Source: JBBTCX01 sp964494205
GTDB lineage: Bacteria; Planctomycetota; Phycisphaerae; UBA1845
Direction: 5' to 3'
Assembly (NCBI GenBank): GCA_964494205.1
Contig: CAZBRD010000006.1
Location: 62,001 to 126,000, forward strand
Length of the DNA: 64,000 bases
A program made the position numbers and the translations under genes. The notes under the pieces are model-generated. The model searched no databases, was not told the DNA's origin, and was given only the letters and a program-made list of their open reading frames with translations. Shown piece after piece: positions 16,007 through 24,920 of this stretch. Numbering within the stretch: position 1 is the first letter of the stretch; each line of letters begins with the position of its first letter.

Positions 16007-17566
16007 TTACCTGCGGAGTGATGCCGGTGGGGTTTTGAAGAACAGGCCGAGGCCTGCGGTCCAGATGGTGCCGACTACGACCCACCATGGCCAGGCGATG
16101 TAGACTTTGCCGGTTGAGTCCTGGATGAGCTTGATCGCGATCACGAGTGAGATGGAAAGGAGCATCGCGAAGACGTTCCAGCCGTCTTGGCCGCGATCGC
16201 GGGTGAGGACGCCGAGGAGGAATACGCCGAGCAGGCTGCCGACGACCAAGCTTGGCCACTTGAAGACTTCCCAGAGGAGTTTGTCGTTGCCTGAAAAGGA
16301 GAGGGCGACGATGACCAGGATGCCGCCGAATAGGACGGACATGAGGCGGGCGACGAAGACCATGTGGGTTTCGTCGTTGGGCATGAAGCTGGAATGGTCG
16401 CAGTCGTTGGCGGCACTCTCCACGGCCAAGCTGCGGCTTGACCGTGCCACCCCGTATTGAAGAGCCTTTCGTAGCGGGCGGTAGAGGTCGGTGACGGCGG
16501 AGGAGGCGAGGGCGCCGACGGCTGAGGCTAGCGTGGACATGCTGGCGGCGAGGATGGCGGTGACGAGGAGGCCGCGGAAACCGACGTTGCGCGGGAGGTC
16601 GTTGGCGATGAAATGGGGGAATACGCGGTCGGTTTTTTCCTGCACCATTGGTGGAATCACGCCGCCGTGCACGGTTTGAGAGTAGACATACAGCAAGACG
16701 CCGATCAGCAGGAACAGGCAGACGATCGGGAAGCCGGCGAAGGCGTTGAAGAGGAGTGAGCGCTGGCCTTGTCGCAAATTCGCGCACGTCAACATGCGCT
16801 GGGTTAAGTCCTGATCGCAGCCCATTGAGGCCATGTTGAGAAAGACGGTGTGGACAAAGAGGACGTAGAACGATTTGTCGTTGTTCAGGTACCAATCGAA
16901 GGTGAAGACTTTGAGTTTGCCGTCGGTGTGGAGTTGGGTGATGGTTTCGGTCGGGGTACCGGGCGTTGCGTGGAAGATGTAGACGACGACTGCGATGGCT
17001 GCACCGACGAAGAGGATGGTTTGCAGCAGGTCGGTCCAGAGGATGGCTTTGATGCCGCCGTAGGTGGCGTAGAGGACGGAGATGCCGGCGGAGATGATGA
17101 CCACCCAGTGCAGCGGCCAATCGAAGACGATCGCGAGTGCGGAGGAACCGATGAGCAGGCGGAGGCCGCTGGCGATCACGCGCGAGGCGAGGAAGATGAT
17201 GGAGGCTGTGGTGCGCGTGAGCGGGCCGAAGCGTTGGCCGAGGTATTCGTAGACGGTGGTGACGGAGCCGCCGTAGAAGGCGGGGAGCAAGAGGAAGACG
17301 ATGAGGATGCGGCCGACGAAAGAGCCGACGTACATTTGCAGGTAGTTGCAATCGCTGCGGAAGGAATCGGCTGGGACGCTGACGTAGGTGACGGCGCTGA
17401 CTTCGGTGGCGATGATCGAGATGCCGGCGAGGAGCCAGTGTTGCTTGCGGCCGCCGAGGAAGAAGTCGGTGGTGTTCTTTTCGCGGCGACCGGCCCAGAG
17501 GCCGATGGCGATGACAGCGATGAAGTAGCCGATGATGACGGCGACGTCGAGAGCGCCGAGGCTCAT
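16007..17566 (-). CDS. sodium:solute symporter (SSS family)
   Basis: A 519-residue multi-pass membrane protein of the SSS/SSF family. Typical segments include GYFIAVIAIGLWAGRR, FFLGGRKQHWLLAGISIIATEVSAV (the family signature near TM2), YLGQRFG, YGGIKAILWTDLLQ and ILAASMSTLASAVGALASSAV. About 13 hydrophobic segments can be seen. Its ATG overlaps the stop of the upstream GH20 gene by four bases (17563-17566), so the two are translated together and the substrate is probably an amino sugar or its oligomer (inference). A family B repeat (16420-16452) lies in frame and adds about 11 residues (VARSSRSLAVE) to a cytoplasmic loop after TDLYRPLRKALQYG. Confidence 0.93.
   Translation of the reverse strand: MSLGALDVAVIIGYFIAVIAIGLWAGRREKNTTDFFLGGRKQHWLLAGISIIATEVSAVTYVSVPADSFRSDCNYLQMYVGSFVGRILIVFLLLPAFYGGSVTTVYEYLGQRFGPLTRTTASIIFLASRVIASGLRLLIGSSALAIVFDWPLHWVVIISAGISVLYATYGGIKAILWTDLLQTILFVGAAIAVVVYIFHATPGTPTETITQLHTDGKLKVFTFDWYLNNDKSFYVLFVHTVFLNMASMGCDQDLTQRMLTCANLRQGQRSLLFNAFAGFPIVCLFLLIGVLLYVYSQTVHGGVIPPMVQEKTDRVFPHFIANDLPRNVGFRGLLVTAILAASMSTLASAVGALASSAVTDLYRPLRKALQYGVARSSRSLAVESAANDCDHSSFMPNDETHMVFVARLMSVLFGGILVIVALSFSGNDKLLWEVFKWPSLVVGSLLGVFLLGVLTRDRGQDGWNVFAMLLSISLVIAIKLIQDSTGKVYIAWPWWVVVGTIWTAGLGLFFKTPPASLRR
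16420..16452 (+). repeat. family B palindrome inside the symporter gene, copy B1
   Basis: CACGGCCAAG and CTTGACCGTG arms (one G:T-type mismatch) with the right-hand CCACCC flank. It is 33 bases long, so it preserves the reading frame. Nearly identical copies are intergenic at 19658, 40005, 48946 and 49779. Confidence 0.9.
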
Positions 17567-19515
17567 CTGGGCGACCCTGCGCGGGCGCGGATGTCGGCGA
17601 TGGCGGCGCGAAGAGCGGAGCGGATGCTATTGGGGCCTGCGGAGGAGAGCCCCTCACCCCTGCCCTCTCCCCAAGAGGGAGAGGGAGAATTGAGTTCAGC
17701 GCCGAGGCCGGTTTGCTTGTTGCGCGCGAGCCAGCAGGATTCATATTCGGGAATTGCTTCGAGCACGCGGTCGCACCAGTCGGTCATTTGCTGTTTGACG
17801 CTGGCGAGTTTGTTTTGCTTCAGCGCGTGGACGAAAAGGAGCTTTTTGGCGGCGAGTTCGTTGAAACGAGTGGCGATGGCGAGGTCGGCAAAATCGAGTG
17901 CGTTTATGCTGTTTGAGGTTGATGCGTCGCGGTTCGGAAGCCCTGCGGTTGTGCTCGCGGTGGACTGTGCGACGCGTTGCTTGGAGCGCAAGGATTCGTG
18001 GGCGCGGCGCGAGTCGTTGATGATGCTGGATAGTAGTTCGTCGCTGGGCAGGGCTTCTTCGTCGGCGCTTTGGCCAATCGGCTGCCAGAAGTGTCGCCAG
18101 CTCTCGCAAGAGTCACCAAGTCTCGAGGCGGCGCGAATGTTTGACATCGAATGGCTGTTGACACCGGTCAACCCTGAGCCGACGAAGGCATGATCGAATT
18201 TCTCTCCGGCGTCGTGATTGGATGTCCAGGCTAAGGCTGCGCCGAGAGCTATGCCGTGTGAAGAGCAGCCGAGGAGGTTGAAGTGGCCGTGGTCGCCCCA
18301 GTCGGTGTTGAGGAAGCCGATAGCGCCGTGTTTCTTTCCAGCGGCGGCAAACGTGGTGAGGTTGCGTTCGGCGAGGTTGAGACCGTTAAGAACACGCTTC
18401 CAGCCAGAGACGCCGGGGCAGACGATTGTGGGTAAGCCGGTGTCGACGAAGCTGCGCGTGCCTTCGTAATCGGAGCGGTCGTCGTAACCCCAGTGCAGAA
18501 GCTGTGCGTCCTTGGGAATGCGGTCGTAGAGTTGGGGGTAGTGCGTGACGACGTCGCTCCAGAATTGGGTCTGCTTGCCACGCGAGCGGCAGAAGTCGTG
18601 CGTGCGGCGGATGTGATCGAGATAGGCAGCGCCCTTCGCTTTGCCGGGCAGCCTGTTCTTGTTTTTGCCCTGGCCGAGGTCCCACGGTTCGTCGCCGGAA
18701 ATGTTCACGATGGGGCTTGAAAACGCGGAGAGGATGTCGGTCCACATGCGCTCGACGAGGCGGTGTGCTTCGGGGTTCATGCAGTCGAGCGTGAAGCCGC
18801 GCATGCGCTGCGGCCAAGCTAACTCATTCCACGGTTTTGTGGCTTCGACTTCGGCGAGTTGGCGGTATTTGGGCATGGAGAGAATGCGGCCCATGTGACC
18901 GAATGTGGCGAGCGCGGGCACGAGGTCGATGAAGCGATCGCGGCAATAAGCGTCGAGCTCGCGTATTTCGTCGGGGGTGAGGCCGTCGTCAGGCGTGCAG
19001 ATCTCCGAATCGAATGAAAAGACGAAGGCATGCTCGATATTGAGCTGTAACTGGTTAATTTTCAGGCAAGCGAGACGATCGACGAGTTGTTTGAGAGTGC
19101 CAAGGGTCGGCACTTTTCCACGTGTGACGTCGTGCAGCAGGCCGCGGGTAGTGAAATCGGGCCAGTCGCTGATATCGCAACAGGGGATGGTCTCGGTGTT
19201 GCGGGCGAGTTGTTGCAGTGTTTGCAGGCCGTGGAATGCGGCTGCGTGGTTGGCGGCGATCAGCTCGATGACGCCGGCCTGCGTGACAGAGAGGCGATAC
19301 TCTTCTGCGCGGTCGAATCGGCCGGGTGCGACCGACACATCGATCGTTGATTCATCCCTGTTTCTGGGAAGGCTCTTCAGCCAATTTTCCACCGCGCGGC
19401 GCACGCGGTCGTCGACGTCGTGCGTGCGGATGATGCTATTCGCGCCGACGCGGATTTGACCCTCGGTGAGTTCAATTCGCTTGGGGCTGGGAAGAAGATG
19501 GACCACTGGAAGCAC
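17563..19515 (-). CDS. GH20 beta-N-acetylhexosaminidase-like glycosidase
   Basis: 650 residues. Residues 1-115 resemble the alpha/beta domain that precedes GH20 catalytic barrels (LPSPKRIELTEGQIRV, AAFHGLQTLQQL). The barrel starts at DWPDFTTRGLLHDVTRGKVP and carries the catalytic Asp-Glu pair D275-E276 (NISGDEPWDL). GH20 enzymes release terminal N-acetylglucosamine or N-acetylgalactosamine. No signal peptide is seen, so it may act on imported oligosaccharides, matching the overlapping symporter gene. Near the C-terminus a family C repeat adds SPSPSWGEGRGEGL in frame. The start at 19515 is accepted without a strong RBS. Family is firm, substrate inferred. Confidence 0.9.
   Translation of the reverse strand: MLPVVHLLPSPKRIELTEGQIRVGANSIIRTHDVDDRVRRAVENWLKSLPRNRDESTIDVSVAPGRFDRAEEYRLSVTQAGVIELIAANHAAAFHGLQTLQQLARNTETIPCCDISDWPDFTTRGLLHDVTRGKVPTLGTLKQLVDRLACLKINQLQLNIEHAFVFSFDSEICTPDDGLTPDEIRELDAYCRDRFIDLVPALATFGHMGRILSMPKYRQLAEVEATKPWNELAWPQRMRGFTLDCMNPEAHRLVERMWTDILSAFSSPIVNISGDEPWDLGQGKNKNRLPGKAKGAAYLDHIRRTHDFCRSRGKQTQFWSDVVTHYPQLYDRIPKDAQLLHWGYDDRSDYEGTRSFVDTGLPTIVCPGVSGWKRVLNGLNLAERNLTTFAAAGKKHGAIGFLNTDWGDHGHFNLLGCSSHGIALGAALAWTSNHDAGEKFDHAFVGSGLTGVNSHSMSNIRAASRLGDSCESWRHFWQPIGQSADEEALPSDELLSSIINDSRRAHESLRSKQRVAQSTASTTAGLPNRDASTSNSINALDFADLAIATRFNELAAKKLLFVHALKQNKLASVKQQMTDWCDRVLEAIPEYESCWLARNKQTGLGAELNSPSPSWGEGRGEGLSSAGPNSIRSALRAAIADIRARAGSPR
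17649..17685 (+). repeat. family C palindrome inside the GH20 gene, copy C1
   Basis: Left arm CCCTCTCCCC and right arm GGGAGAGGG with a GCCCCTCACCCC leader on the left that fixes orientation. The GH20 gene reads it on the opposite strand as SPSPSWGEGRGEGL. Other copies are at 20831-20867 and 24640-24675. Confidence 0.9.
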
Positions 19516-19657
19516 CCTCCATCGGTTCGTGGGTCGGCAGAAATCCGTTCCCGCCGCATGCAGGCAGTGTAGCGAGCGATGTGCGTATCGCCAATGTATT
19601 TGTTACCTAATTGAGGTGATAGGGAATAGCCTACGGATGTAGCATGTACGCAGTTCA

Positions 19658-19690
19658 CCACGGCCAAGCTAGCGCTTGACCGTGCCACCC
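19658..19690 (+). repeat. family B palindrome, copy B2
   Basis: CACGGCCAAG-CTAGCG-CTTGACCGTG plus CCACCC, in the intergenic space between the divergent GH20 and deacetylase genes. Confidence 0.9.
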
Positions 19691-19771
19691 GTGGAAGACA
19701 ACGCATTTGTTCTTGTTTACAGCTACAATGCCCGATGATTAGAGCTGGGTTCAACCTTTGGATGAATCGTC

Positions 19772-20767
19772 ATGGGTCTTGAGTCGTTTGCGCCGGAACG
19801 GGATACGCGGGTTCACGATGGGCCTCGGTGCCTGGTTGTGATGTATCACTACGTGCAGGATCGGCCGCCGAATTCGAACAAGGGGATTCACGCGCTGTCG
19901 CCCAATGCGTTTCGCGATCAGCTCGATATGTTGTCTTCGATGTTGCAGCCGATTGAGTGGCCGACGTTGCATCGGTGGCTAATCGGTGAGGGGTCGATTC
20001 CGCGAAAGTGTTTTCTACTGACGTTCGATGACGGGCTTTCGGATCATGTTCGACACGTGCTGCCGATTCTTCGCTCGCGGAAGATGCGAGGGTTGTTCTT
20101 TGTGCCAGGAGGGATTTTGGATGGCGATACGATGTTGCCGGCGCACTCACTTCACTTGTTGATTGAACAACTTGGTGTCGATCGGTTGAAGGAAGAGGTC
20201 GCGCGCTGTCTGACCGAGATGAATGAGGGTCAGCGGCTGGATCAGGTGAATGCAACGACGGCGCAGCAGATGTATCACTATGAGCCGCCGAATCGGGCGT
20301 GGTTCAAGTATCTGGTGACGATGGTGCTGCCGCTGGATGTTCGGGCGCGCGTGCTCGATGTTCTTTTTCGCAAGCATGTGGGTGAGCCGGCGGAGTGGGC
20401 GAGAAAGTGGTATTTGAGCGCGGACGATGTTCGCAACCTTCAGGCGGATAAGCACTCGATCGGCGGGCATGGATTCACGCACGAGCCGCTGGGTCGGTTG
20501 TCGGCCGAGGAGCAGGTGAGCGATCTAAAGAGATCGTTTGAATCGCTTGTGGCGGTTCTCGGTCGAGGGAATTATCCGTTTTCGTTCCCGTACGGCAGTT
20601 TCGATGAGGGGTCGAATGAGGCGTGCGAGAGTGCGGGGTTCACCGGGGCGTTTACGACACAATCGCGATGGTGCAATGAATCGGATAAGGCGTTTCAGAT
20701 TCCAAGAATTGATACGATCAATGTCGAAGTTACCTTGCGCAAGGAGGCTGCATGGGAGTTCGTGTAG
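19772..20767 (+). CDS. polysaccharide deacetylase family protein (NodB/CE4)
   Basis: 331 residues. The family signature is clear: CLVVMYHYVQDRP, the metal and catalytic motif LLTFDDGLSD (residues about 85-94), GLFFVPGGI, a later GGHGFTHEPLGRL supplying the two histidines of the metal site, and FSFPYGS. CE4 enzymes remove N- or O-acetyl groups from polysaccharides such as chitin, peptidoglycan or surface glycans. It has no signal peptide. The gene overlaps the following methyltransferase gene by 16 bases, with a perfect Shine-Dalgarno for the latter inside it, so the pair probably modify the same surface glycan or glycolipid (inference). Confidence 0.9.
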   Translation: MGLESFAPERDTRVHDGPRCLVVMYHYVQDRPPNSNKGIHALSPNAFRDQLDMLSSMLQPIEWPTLHRWLIGEGSIPRKCFLLTFDDGLSDHVRHVLPILRSRKMRGLFFVPGGILDGDTMLPAHSLHLLIEQLGVDRLKEEVARCLTEMNEGQRLDQVNATTAQQMYHYEPPNRAWFKYLVTMVLPLDVRARVLDVLFRKHVGEPAEWARKWYLSADDVRNLQADKHSIGGHGFTHEPLGRLSAEEQVSDLKRSFESLVAVLGRGNYPFSFPYGSFDEGSNEACESAGFTGAFTTQSRWCNESDKAFQIPRIDTINVEVTLRKEAAWEFV

Positions 20768-21831
20768 ACGACATACCTACATCATTCAATACGAAGCAAT
20801 CGCAGGCTGAAACGCCAACTACAATCAAGAGCCCCTCACCCCAACCCTCTCCCCAATGGGGAGAGGGAGCCGGAAAAGGACTTCAGTCGGAATTTTCCAA
20901 ACAAGGCACTTCGACACGGCGAGACCTGCTCGAACGATTTCTCAATGCGTATTGGTTGCGGCCTGAGAATGCGTTTTGGATGACGATTCGCAGCGAGACG
21001 CTGGCGCGGTGTTCGCTGCGTGCGCCGACGGTTGATGTCTGTTGCGGTGATGGGCTGTTCAGTTTCCTGCATGTCGGTGGTGTTCTTGATACGGCGTTTG
21101 ACGTGTTCCAGGCTGTTGGTTCTCTCGATCGAGTTCATGCTTCGAATGCGGACATGTTCGATCATGAGACGGACGACTATGCACCACAGATTGTGGGCGA
21201 ACCGACACAGACGATCCACACCGGTCTCGATTTGAAAGAGGCACTGCTCAGCAAGGCACGGAAGCTCAATTTGTATAAGCAGCTCATTGAGCACGACAGC
21301 AACACGCGCTTGCCGTTTGGTGACGAGTCGTTCGAGACGATCTACTGCAACGCGGCTTACTGGATCAGCAACATCGATGGATTTCTGAAAGAGCTGCGGC
21401 GGATCGTGCGACCGGGCGGAAAGATCATTCTGCAAGTCAAACTGGACAGCATGCGCGAGTACAACCTGTCGAAGCATCGGGACATGCTAGGGGATCGATT
21501 CCTCGAGATCATCGCTCGTGGGCGGCTGGAAACCTGGCCTACTTTGGGTGACGAAGGGACTTGGGAGGGTCGTTTCAAGGCAGCGGGTTTGAACGTCGCG
21601 GAAAAGACGCCGTTCATCACGGCTACCCATGCGCATATATGGGACATTGGCTTGAGACCGCTCGCCCCCCTGCTGGTTCGGATGGCTAACGGTGTCGCTG
21701 CGGACGAACGACGATCGATCAAACGCGACTGGGTGTCGTTGTTGCTGGAACTGTGCCTGCCGCTCTGCGATCCGGCGTTTGGGGACAATTCTCGGCCCCC
21801 GGCTGAGGTTCAATATGAATTAGTCCGATAG
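20752..21831 (+). CDS. SAM-dependent methyltransferase (class I)
   Basis: 359 residues. AAGGAGG at 20741-20747 is ideally placed for the ATG at 20752. Motif I is VDVCCGDGLFSF and the post-motif region reads LPFGDESFETIYCNAAYWI and LKELRRIVRPGGKIIL, as in small-molecule methyltransferases of the methyltransf_11 group. Residues about 27-43 are derived from a family C repeat (SPSPQPSPQWGEGAGKG) inserted between the start and the folded domain, so this segment is probably disordered. Its overlap with the deacetylase gene points to a shared glycan or lipid pathway. Substrate unknown. Confidence 0.88.
   Translation: MGVRVDDIPTSFNTKQSQAETPTTIKSPSPQPSPQWGEGAGKGLQSEFSKQGTSTRRDLLERFLNAYWLRPENAFWMTIRSETLARCSLRAPTVDVCCGDGLFSFLHVGGVLDTAFDVFQAVGSLDRVHASNADMFDHETDDYAPQIVGEPTQTIHTGLDLKEALLSKARKLNLYKQLIEHDSNTRLPFGDESFETIYCNAAYWISNIDGFLKELRRIVRPGGKIILQVKLDSMREYNLSKHRDMLGDRFLEIIARGRLETWPTLGDEGTWEGRFKAAGLNVAEKTPFITATHAHIWDIGLRPLAPLLVRMANGVAADERRSIKRDWVSLLLELCLPLCDPAFGDNSRPPAEVQYELVR
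20831..20867 (+). repeat. family C palindrome inside the methyltransferase gene, copy C2
   Basis: GCCCCTCACCCC leader, arms CCCTCTCCCC and GGGGAGAGGG around AAT. The gene reads it in the sense direction, whereas the GH20 gene reads its copy antisense; both give WGEG because the core is palindromic. Confidence 0.9.
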
Positions 21832-22043
21832 AAATTGCAGTTCGCTCCCTCGATTGCAAGACCGTCCAGTTTTCCGTAACGTATTATTAAGAATGACGTT
21901 ATGCCTGCGTGATGGTCGCTGAGTACCCTTAAAATATGGAGAATTGGGTGCTTTGACCAGACAGTTGGATGTTGCATACTTACTATGGCGAGGGTGCGTG
22001 CTCTCGTTAGACAGGGATGCAAAAGGATGGAGGTAGAGACGGT

Positions 22044-24473
22044 ATGTACCGGCACAAATTATTTGCACTATTGATTGGGGTCGCGCTTGTCCACGGTTGC
22101 AATGTCAATGAACCGTCGGACAACAACGACGGCCGCGACAATCCGTCCGACGTTAATGTTCCCGGGCTGAAGGCCTTTCAGTCCGAATCGGATCTTCACA
22201 ACTACATGATGGGCCAGGTTGAGACGCGCGGCGGCACGGTTCGCGCGTTGGAACAGGACAACGGAAACGTTGGCGAGAATGAGTCGGCTGACGCGGCTCC
22301 GAGCGCTGGTGGCGCGGGTTTCGGCGATGCGGGCGGGCCGACTGCGGCTCCCTCGGCGCCGAGTGACGGCGACCTTCAAGCGGTCGGCGGCGATGACCAT
22401 TCGGGAACGACGATTCAGGAAGCCGGCGTGGATGAAGCCGACGTCGTGAAGACGGATGGCGAGTATCTTTACATTCTGCGTGAGAACAAGCTGAAGATCG
22501 TTCAGGTATCGAACCTCGCCGTGTTGAGCGATACGTCGCTCAATGGTTGGGGTCGCGATCTATATCTGCATGGTGACAAGGTCGTGGCACTCACGGAATC
22601 GTGGGGCGGCGAACTCGATGCGGGCGGCGGCGTGGCTGTTCCGCCGATCGCGGTGGATACGCCGGTCGTTGATGTGGATGTCGAAGGCGGCGGATCGAGC
22701 GGCAGCGAAGGCATGAGCGTTGATCCAGCGACAGGTGTTGGCATTAGCCGGCCTGAAGGTGAAGTTACCGATGCCGGCCTAACCATAGTCGATCCGACGC
22801 TTCCGGACGGCGGTATCGTTATCGATTTCGCGCCAACCTACTACTATCGCCCGCGAACGGCGCTCGACATTATCGACGTCGCTGATCGTGCAACTCCGCG
22901 CGTCATTGGGCACTATGAGTTCGACGGCTGGCAGGCTTCGAGCCGCATGATTGACGGCGTGCTACGCCTTGTCGTCGCCAACTACCAATACTACTTCTAT
23001 GACGTCGTGCCGATGATGGGCCGTGAGGGCGCGGACTTCTCGTCAGTCGATGCGACGCTGCTCATTCCGAAGTACGACTACATCGACGCGAACGGCAACA
23101 AGACCAGCGGCGACGTGGTGAACTGGAACGAACTGTTCCGCCCGGATGAAGCGGATGGTTTCGGCGTGATGGCGTTGATTTCGCTTGATGTCGACGACAG
23201 CTCGCGATTCACGTCGGTTGGTCTGGTGGCTGAACCTGGTTTGATTTACTCGTCGACGGACGCTCTGTATGTCACCAACACCGAGTATGACTACCTTGGC
23301 GACTATCGTTCCTCGACCAACATTTACAAGTTTGAATACACCGCGGATGGTGCGACGCCCACGGCTACAGGCAGCATTCCGGGGCGTATTCTGAATCAGT
23401 ATTCGATGAGCGAGCACAACGGCCACCTGCGCGTGGCGACGACGAGTGATCCGGTTTGGTCGGAGACGGGCGTTGTCGAGCGTTCAACGAACAACGTGTT
23501 TGTGCTATCGGCCACGGGCACCGAGTTGTCGGTGGTTGGCCGGATTGAGAACATCGCACCGGGTGAGACGATTCAGGCGGCCCGCTTCCTCGGCGATCGC
23601 GGTTATCTCGTGACGTTTGAGCAGGTGGACCCGTTGTTTACGCTGGACCTTGCGACCCCAACCGCGCCGACGATCGTTGGCGAGTTGAAGGTGCCGGGCT
23701 TCTCGACGTTTATCGTGCCGATCGATCAGGATCACTTGCTGACTGTTGGCAACTACATTCCTGAACAGAGCGACGACAGCGAGATTGCGTGGCGGCCTTG
23801 GGGCGTGCAGCTTTCGATTTTCGACGTGACCGATTTCGCGAACCCGACGCTGGCGCACAGCGTTGTGTTGGGCGAGGAATGGGGTGCGTGGTCGGAAGCG
23901 ATGTGGAATCCGAAGGCGTTCACGTATTACGCTGAAGAAGGATTGCTGGCGTTGCCGGTTTCGATTCAGGAAGAGCCGGACTACCAGTACACCGATCCGT
24001 TCGGCGGTTTGATTGATTTCGATAACGTGAACGCGGACGGCGATCTGGAGTTCGACGTGGTCATCGATCTCGATGAGAACGGCGAGCCGGTTGATGTGAT
24101 CATCGACGGTCAGAGTGCGCAGGAAATCGCTGCGTCGTACGTTCCGCCGGGATTTGACGGCCTGATCGTGTACGAAGTGTCGGGCGAGAACGGCTTCACG
24201 GAGAAGGGTCGCATCAGCACCCGGTTCAGCGAGCAGCAGTTCTATTATCCGTCGTACACGCGCGGCGTGTTCATCGGTGACAACGTTTATGCGGTGACGG
24301 ATGGCGGCGTGCGCTCAGCGGCGATCAGCGACGTCGGGACCGTGACGTCGGAAATGTACTATGGGTACATTCCGGAGCCGTGGAATGGCGACATCTGGGG
24401 CGGCGGCGGTTTCGATGATGGCGGCATCTCGATGCCGGGCGAACCGCAGCCAGAGATTGACGTCCGTCGGTAA
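22044..24473 (+). CDS. lipoprotein with C-terminal beta-propeller domain (PF09826-like)
   Basis: Start chosen at ATG 22044 with GGAGGT upstream; it opens a lipoprotein signal (KLFALLIGVALVHGC). Residues about 20-130 are acidic and low in complexity. The rest matches the secreted beta-propeller family marked by IQEAGVDEADVVKTDGEYLYIL, DIIDVADRATPRVIGHYEFDGW, LNQYSMSEHNGHLRVATT and VSGENGFTEKGRIS. Such proteins are widespread extracellular proteins without a settled function. Acidic loops (DLDENGEPVDVIIDG) may bind calcium. It is about 810 residues long and is followed by a terminator, so it is monocistronic. Confidence 0.88.
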   Translation: MYRHKLFALLIGVALVHGCNVNEPSDNNDGRDNPSDVNVPGLKAFQSESDLHNYMMGQVETRGGTVRALEQDNGNVGENESADAAPSAGGAGFGDAGGPTAAPSAPSDGDLQAVGGDDHSGTTIQEAGVDEADVVKTDGEYLYILRENKLKIVQVSNLAVLSDTSLNGWGRDLYLHGDKVVALTESWGGELDAGGGVAVPPIAVDTPVVDVDVEGGGSSGSEGMSVDPATGVGISRPEGEVTDAGLTIVDPTLPDGGIVIDFAPTYYYRPRTALDIIDVADRATPRVIGHYEFDGWQASSRMIDGVLRLVVANYQYYFYDVVPMMGREGADFSSVDATLLIPKYDYIDANGNKTSGDVVNWNELFRPDEADGFGVMALISLDVDDSSRFTSVGLVAEPGLIYSSTDALYVTNTEYDYLGDYRSSTNIYKFEYTADGATPTATGSIPGRILNQYSMSEHNGHLRVATTSDPVWSETGVVERSTNNVFVLSATGTELSVVGRIENIAPGETIQAARFLGDRGYLVTFEQVDPLFTLDLATPTAPTIVGELKVPGFSTFIVPIDQDHLLTVGNYIPEQSDDSEIAWRPWGVQLSIFDVTDFANPTLAHSVVLGEEWGAWSEAMWNPKAFTYYAEEGLLALPVSIQEEPDYQYTDPFGGLIDFDNVNADGDLEFDVVIDLDENGEPVDVIIDGQSAQEIAASYVPPGFDGLIVYEVSGENGFTEKGRISTRFSEQQFYYPSYTRGVFIGDNVYAVTDGGVRSAAISDVGTVTSEMYYGYIPEPWNGDIWGGGGFDDGGISMPGEPQPEIDVRR

Positions 24474-24520
24474 CAGGTAGCGAGATCGATCTAAGATCGA
24501 TCTTCAATCTGAATAACAAG

Positions 24521-24560
24521 AACGCGCGATTGACCTGACGGTTGATCGCGCGTTTTTTTT
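24521..24560 (+). terminator. intrinsic terminator
   Basis: AACGCGCGAT at 24521-24530 pairs with ATCGCGCGTT at 24544-24553; eight T residues end the structure. It is 48 bases after the beta-propeller lipoprotein gene. Confidence 0.9.
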
Positions 24561-24920
24561 AGCTGAGCACTTCTTTGCGGGTTCGAATTGCCCAATCAAG
24601 TTGGACGCGCCGATTGCGTGCGTGACTAACTCTGCCAAAGCCCCTCACCCCGCCCTCTCCCCAAGAGGGAGAGGGATCGCATAGCTGTCGTTTTCGCAAA
24701 CTGTCGACAGGCTGAAATTGGCATATTGAATTCGGAATTACAACTTCATGCGCGATTTGTGAATCATCACTGATTTCTTTCGCAATCGGGTCACGCGCGG
24801 TGACATTCATCAGCGGACGTAGTTCGATTAAAGTCGTCGCGATGGCACGACTCCCGCCATGACTGATTTGGCTCGCATGCAGATGCGTGTGGGCGCCAAC
24901 CGGATTCAGGAGCACCGCCG
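24561..24920. other. intergenic region with one family C repeat
   Basis: About 360 bases. Besides the repeat at 24640-24675 nothing recognisable is seen. A reverse ORF through it contains the same PSPSWGEG peptide but lacks any family motif and overlaps the WD40 gene, so it is not called. Confidence 0.5.
24640..24675 (+). repeat. family C palindrome, copy C3
   Basis: GCCCCTCACCCC leader followed by CCCTCTCCCC-AAG-AGGGAGAGGG; intergenic, same orientation as C1 and C2. Confidence 0.9.

Noticed and set aside
16850..18193. Long + strand ORF of 447 residues rich in Asp, Glu and Gly
   Set aside because: It is the antisense shadow of the symporter and GH20 genes, whose motifs are unmistakable.
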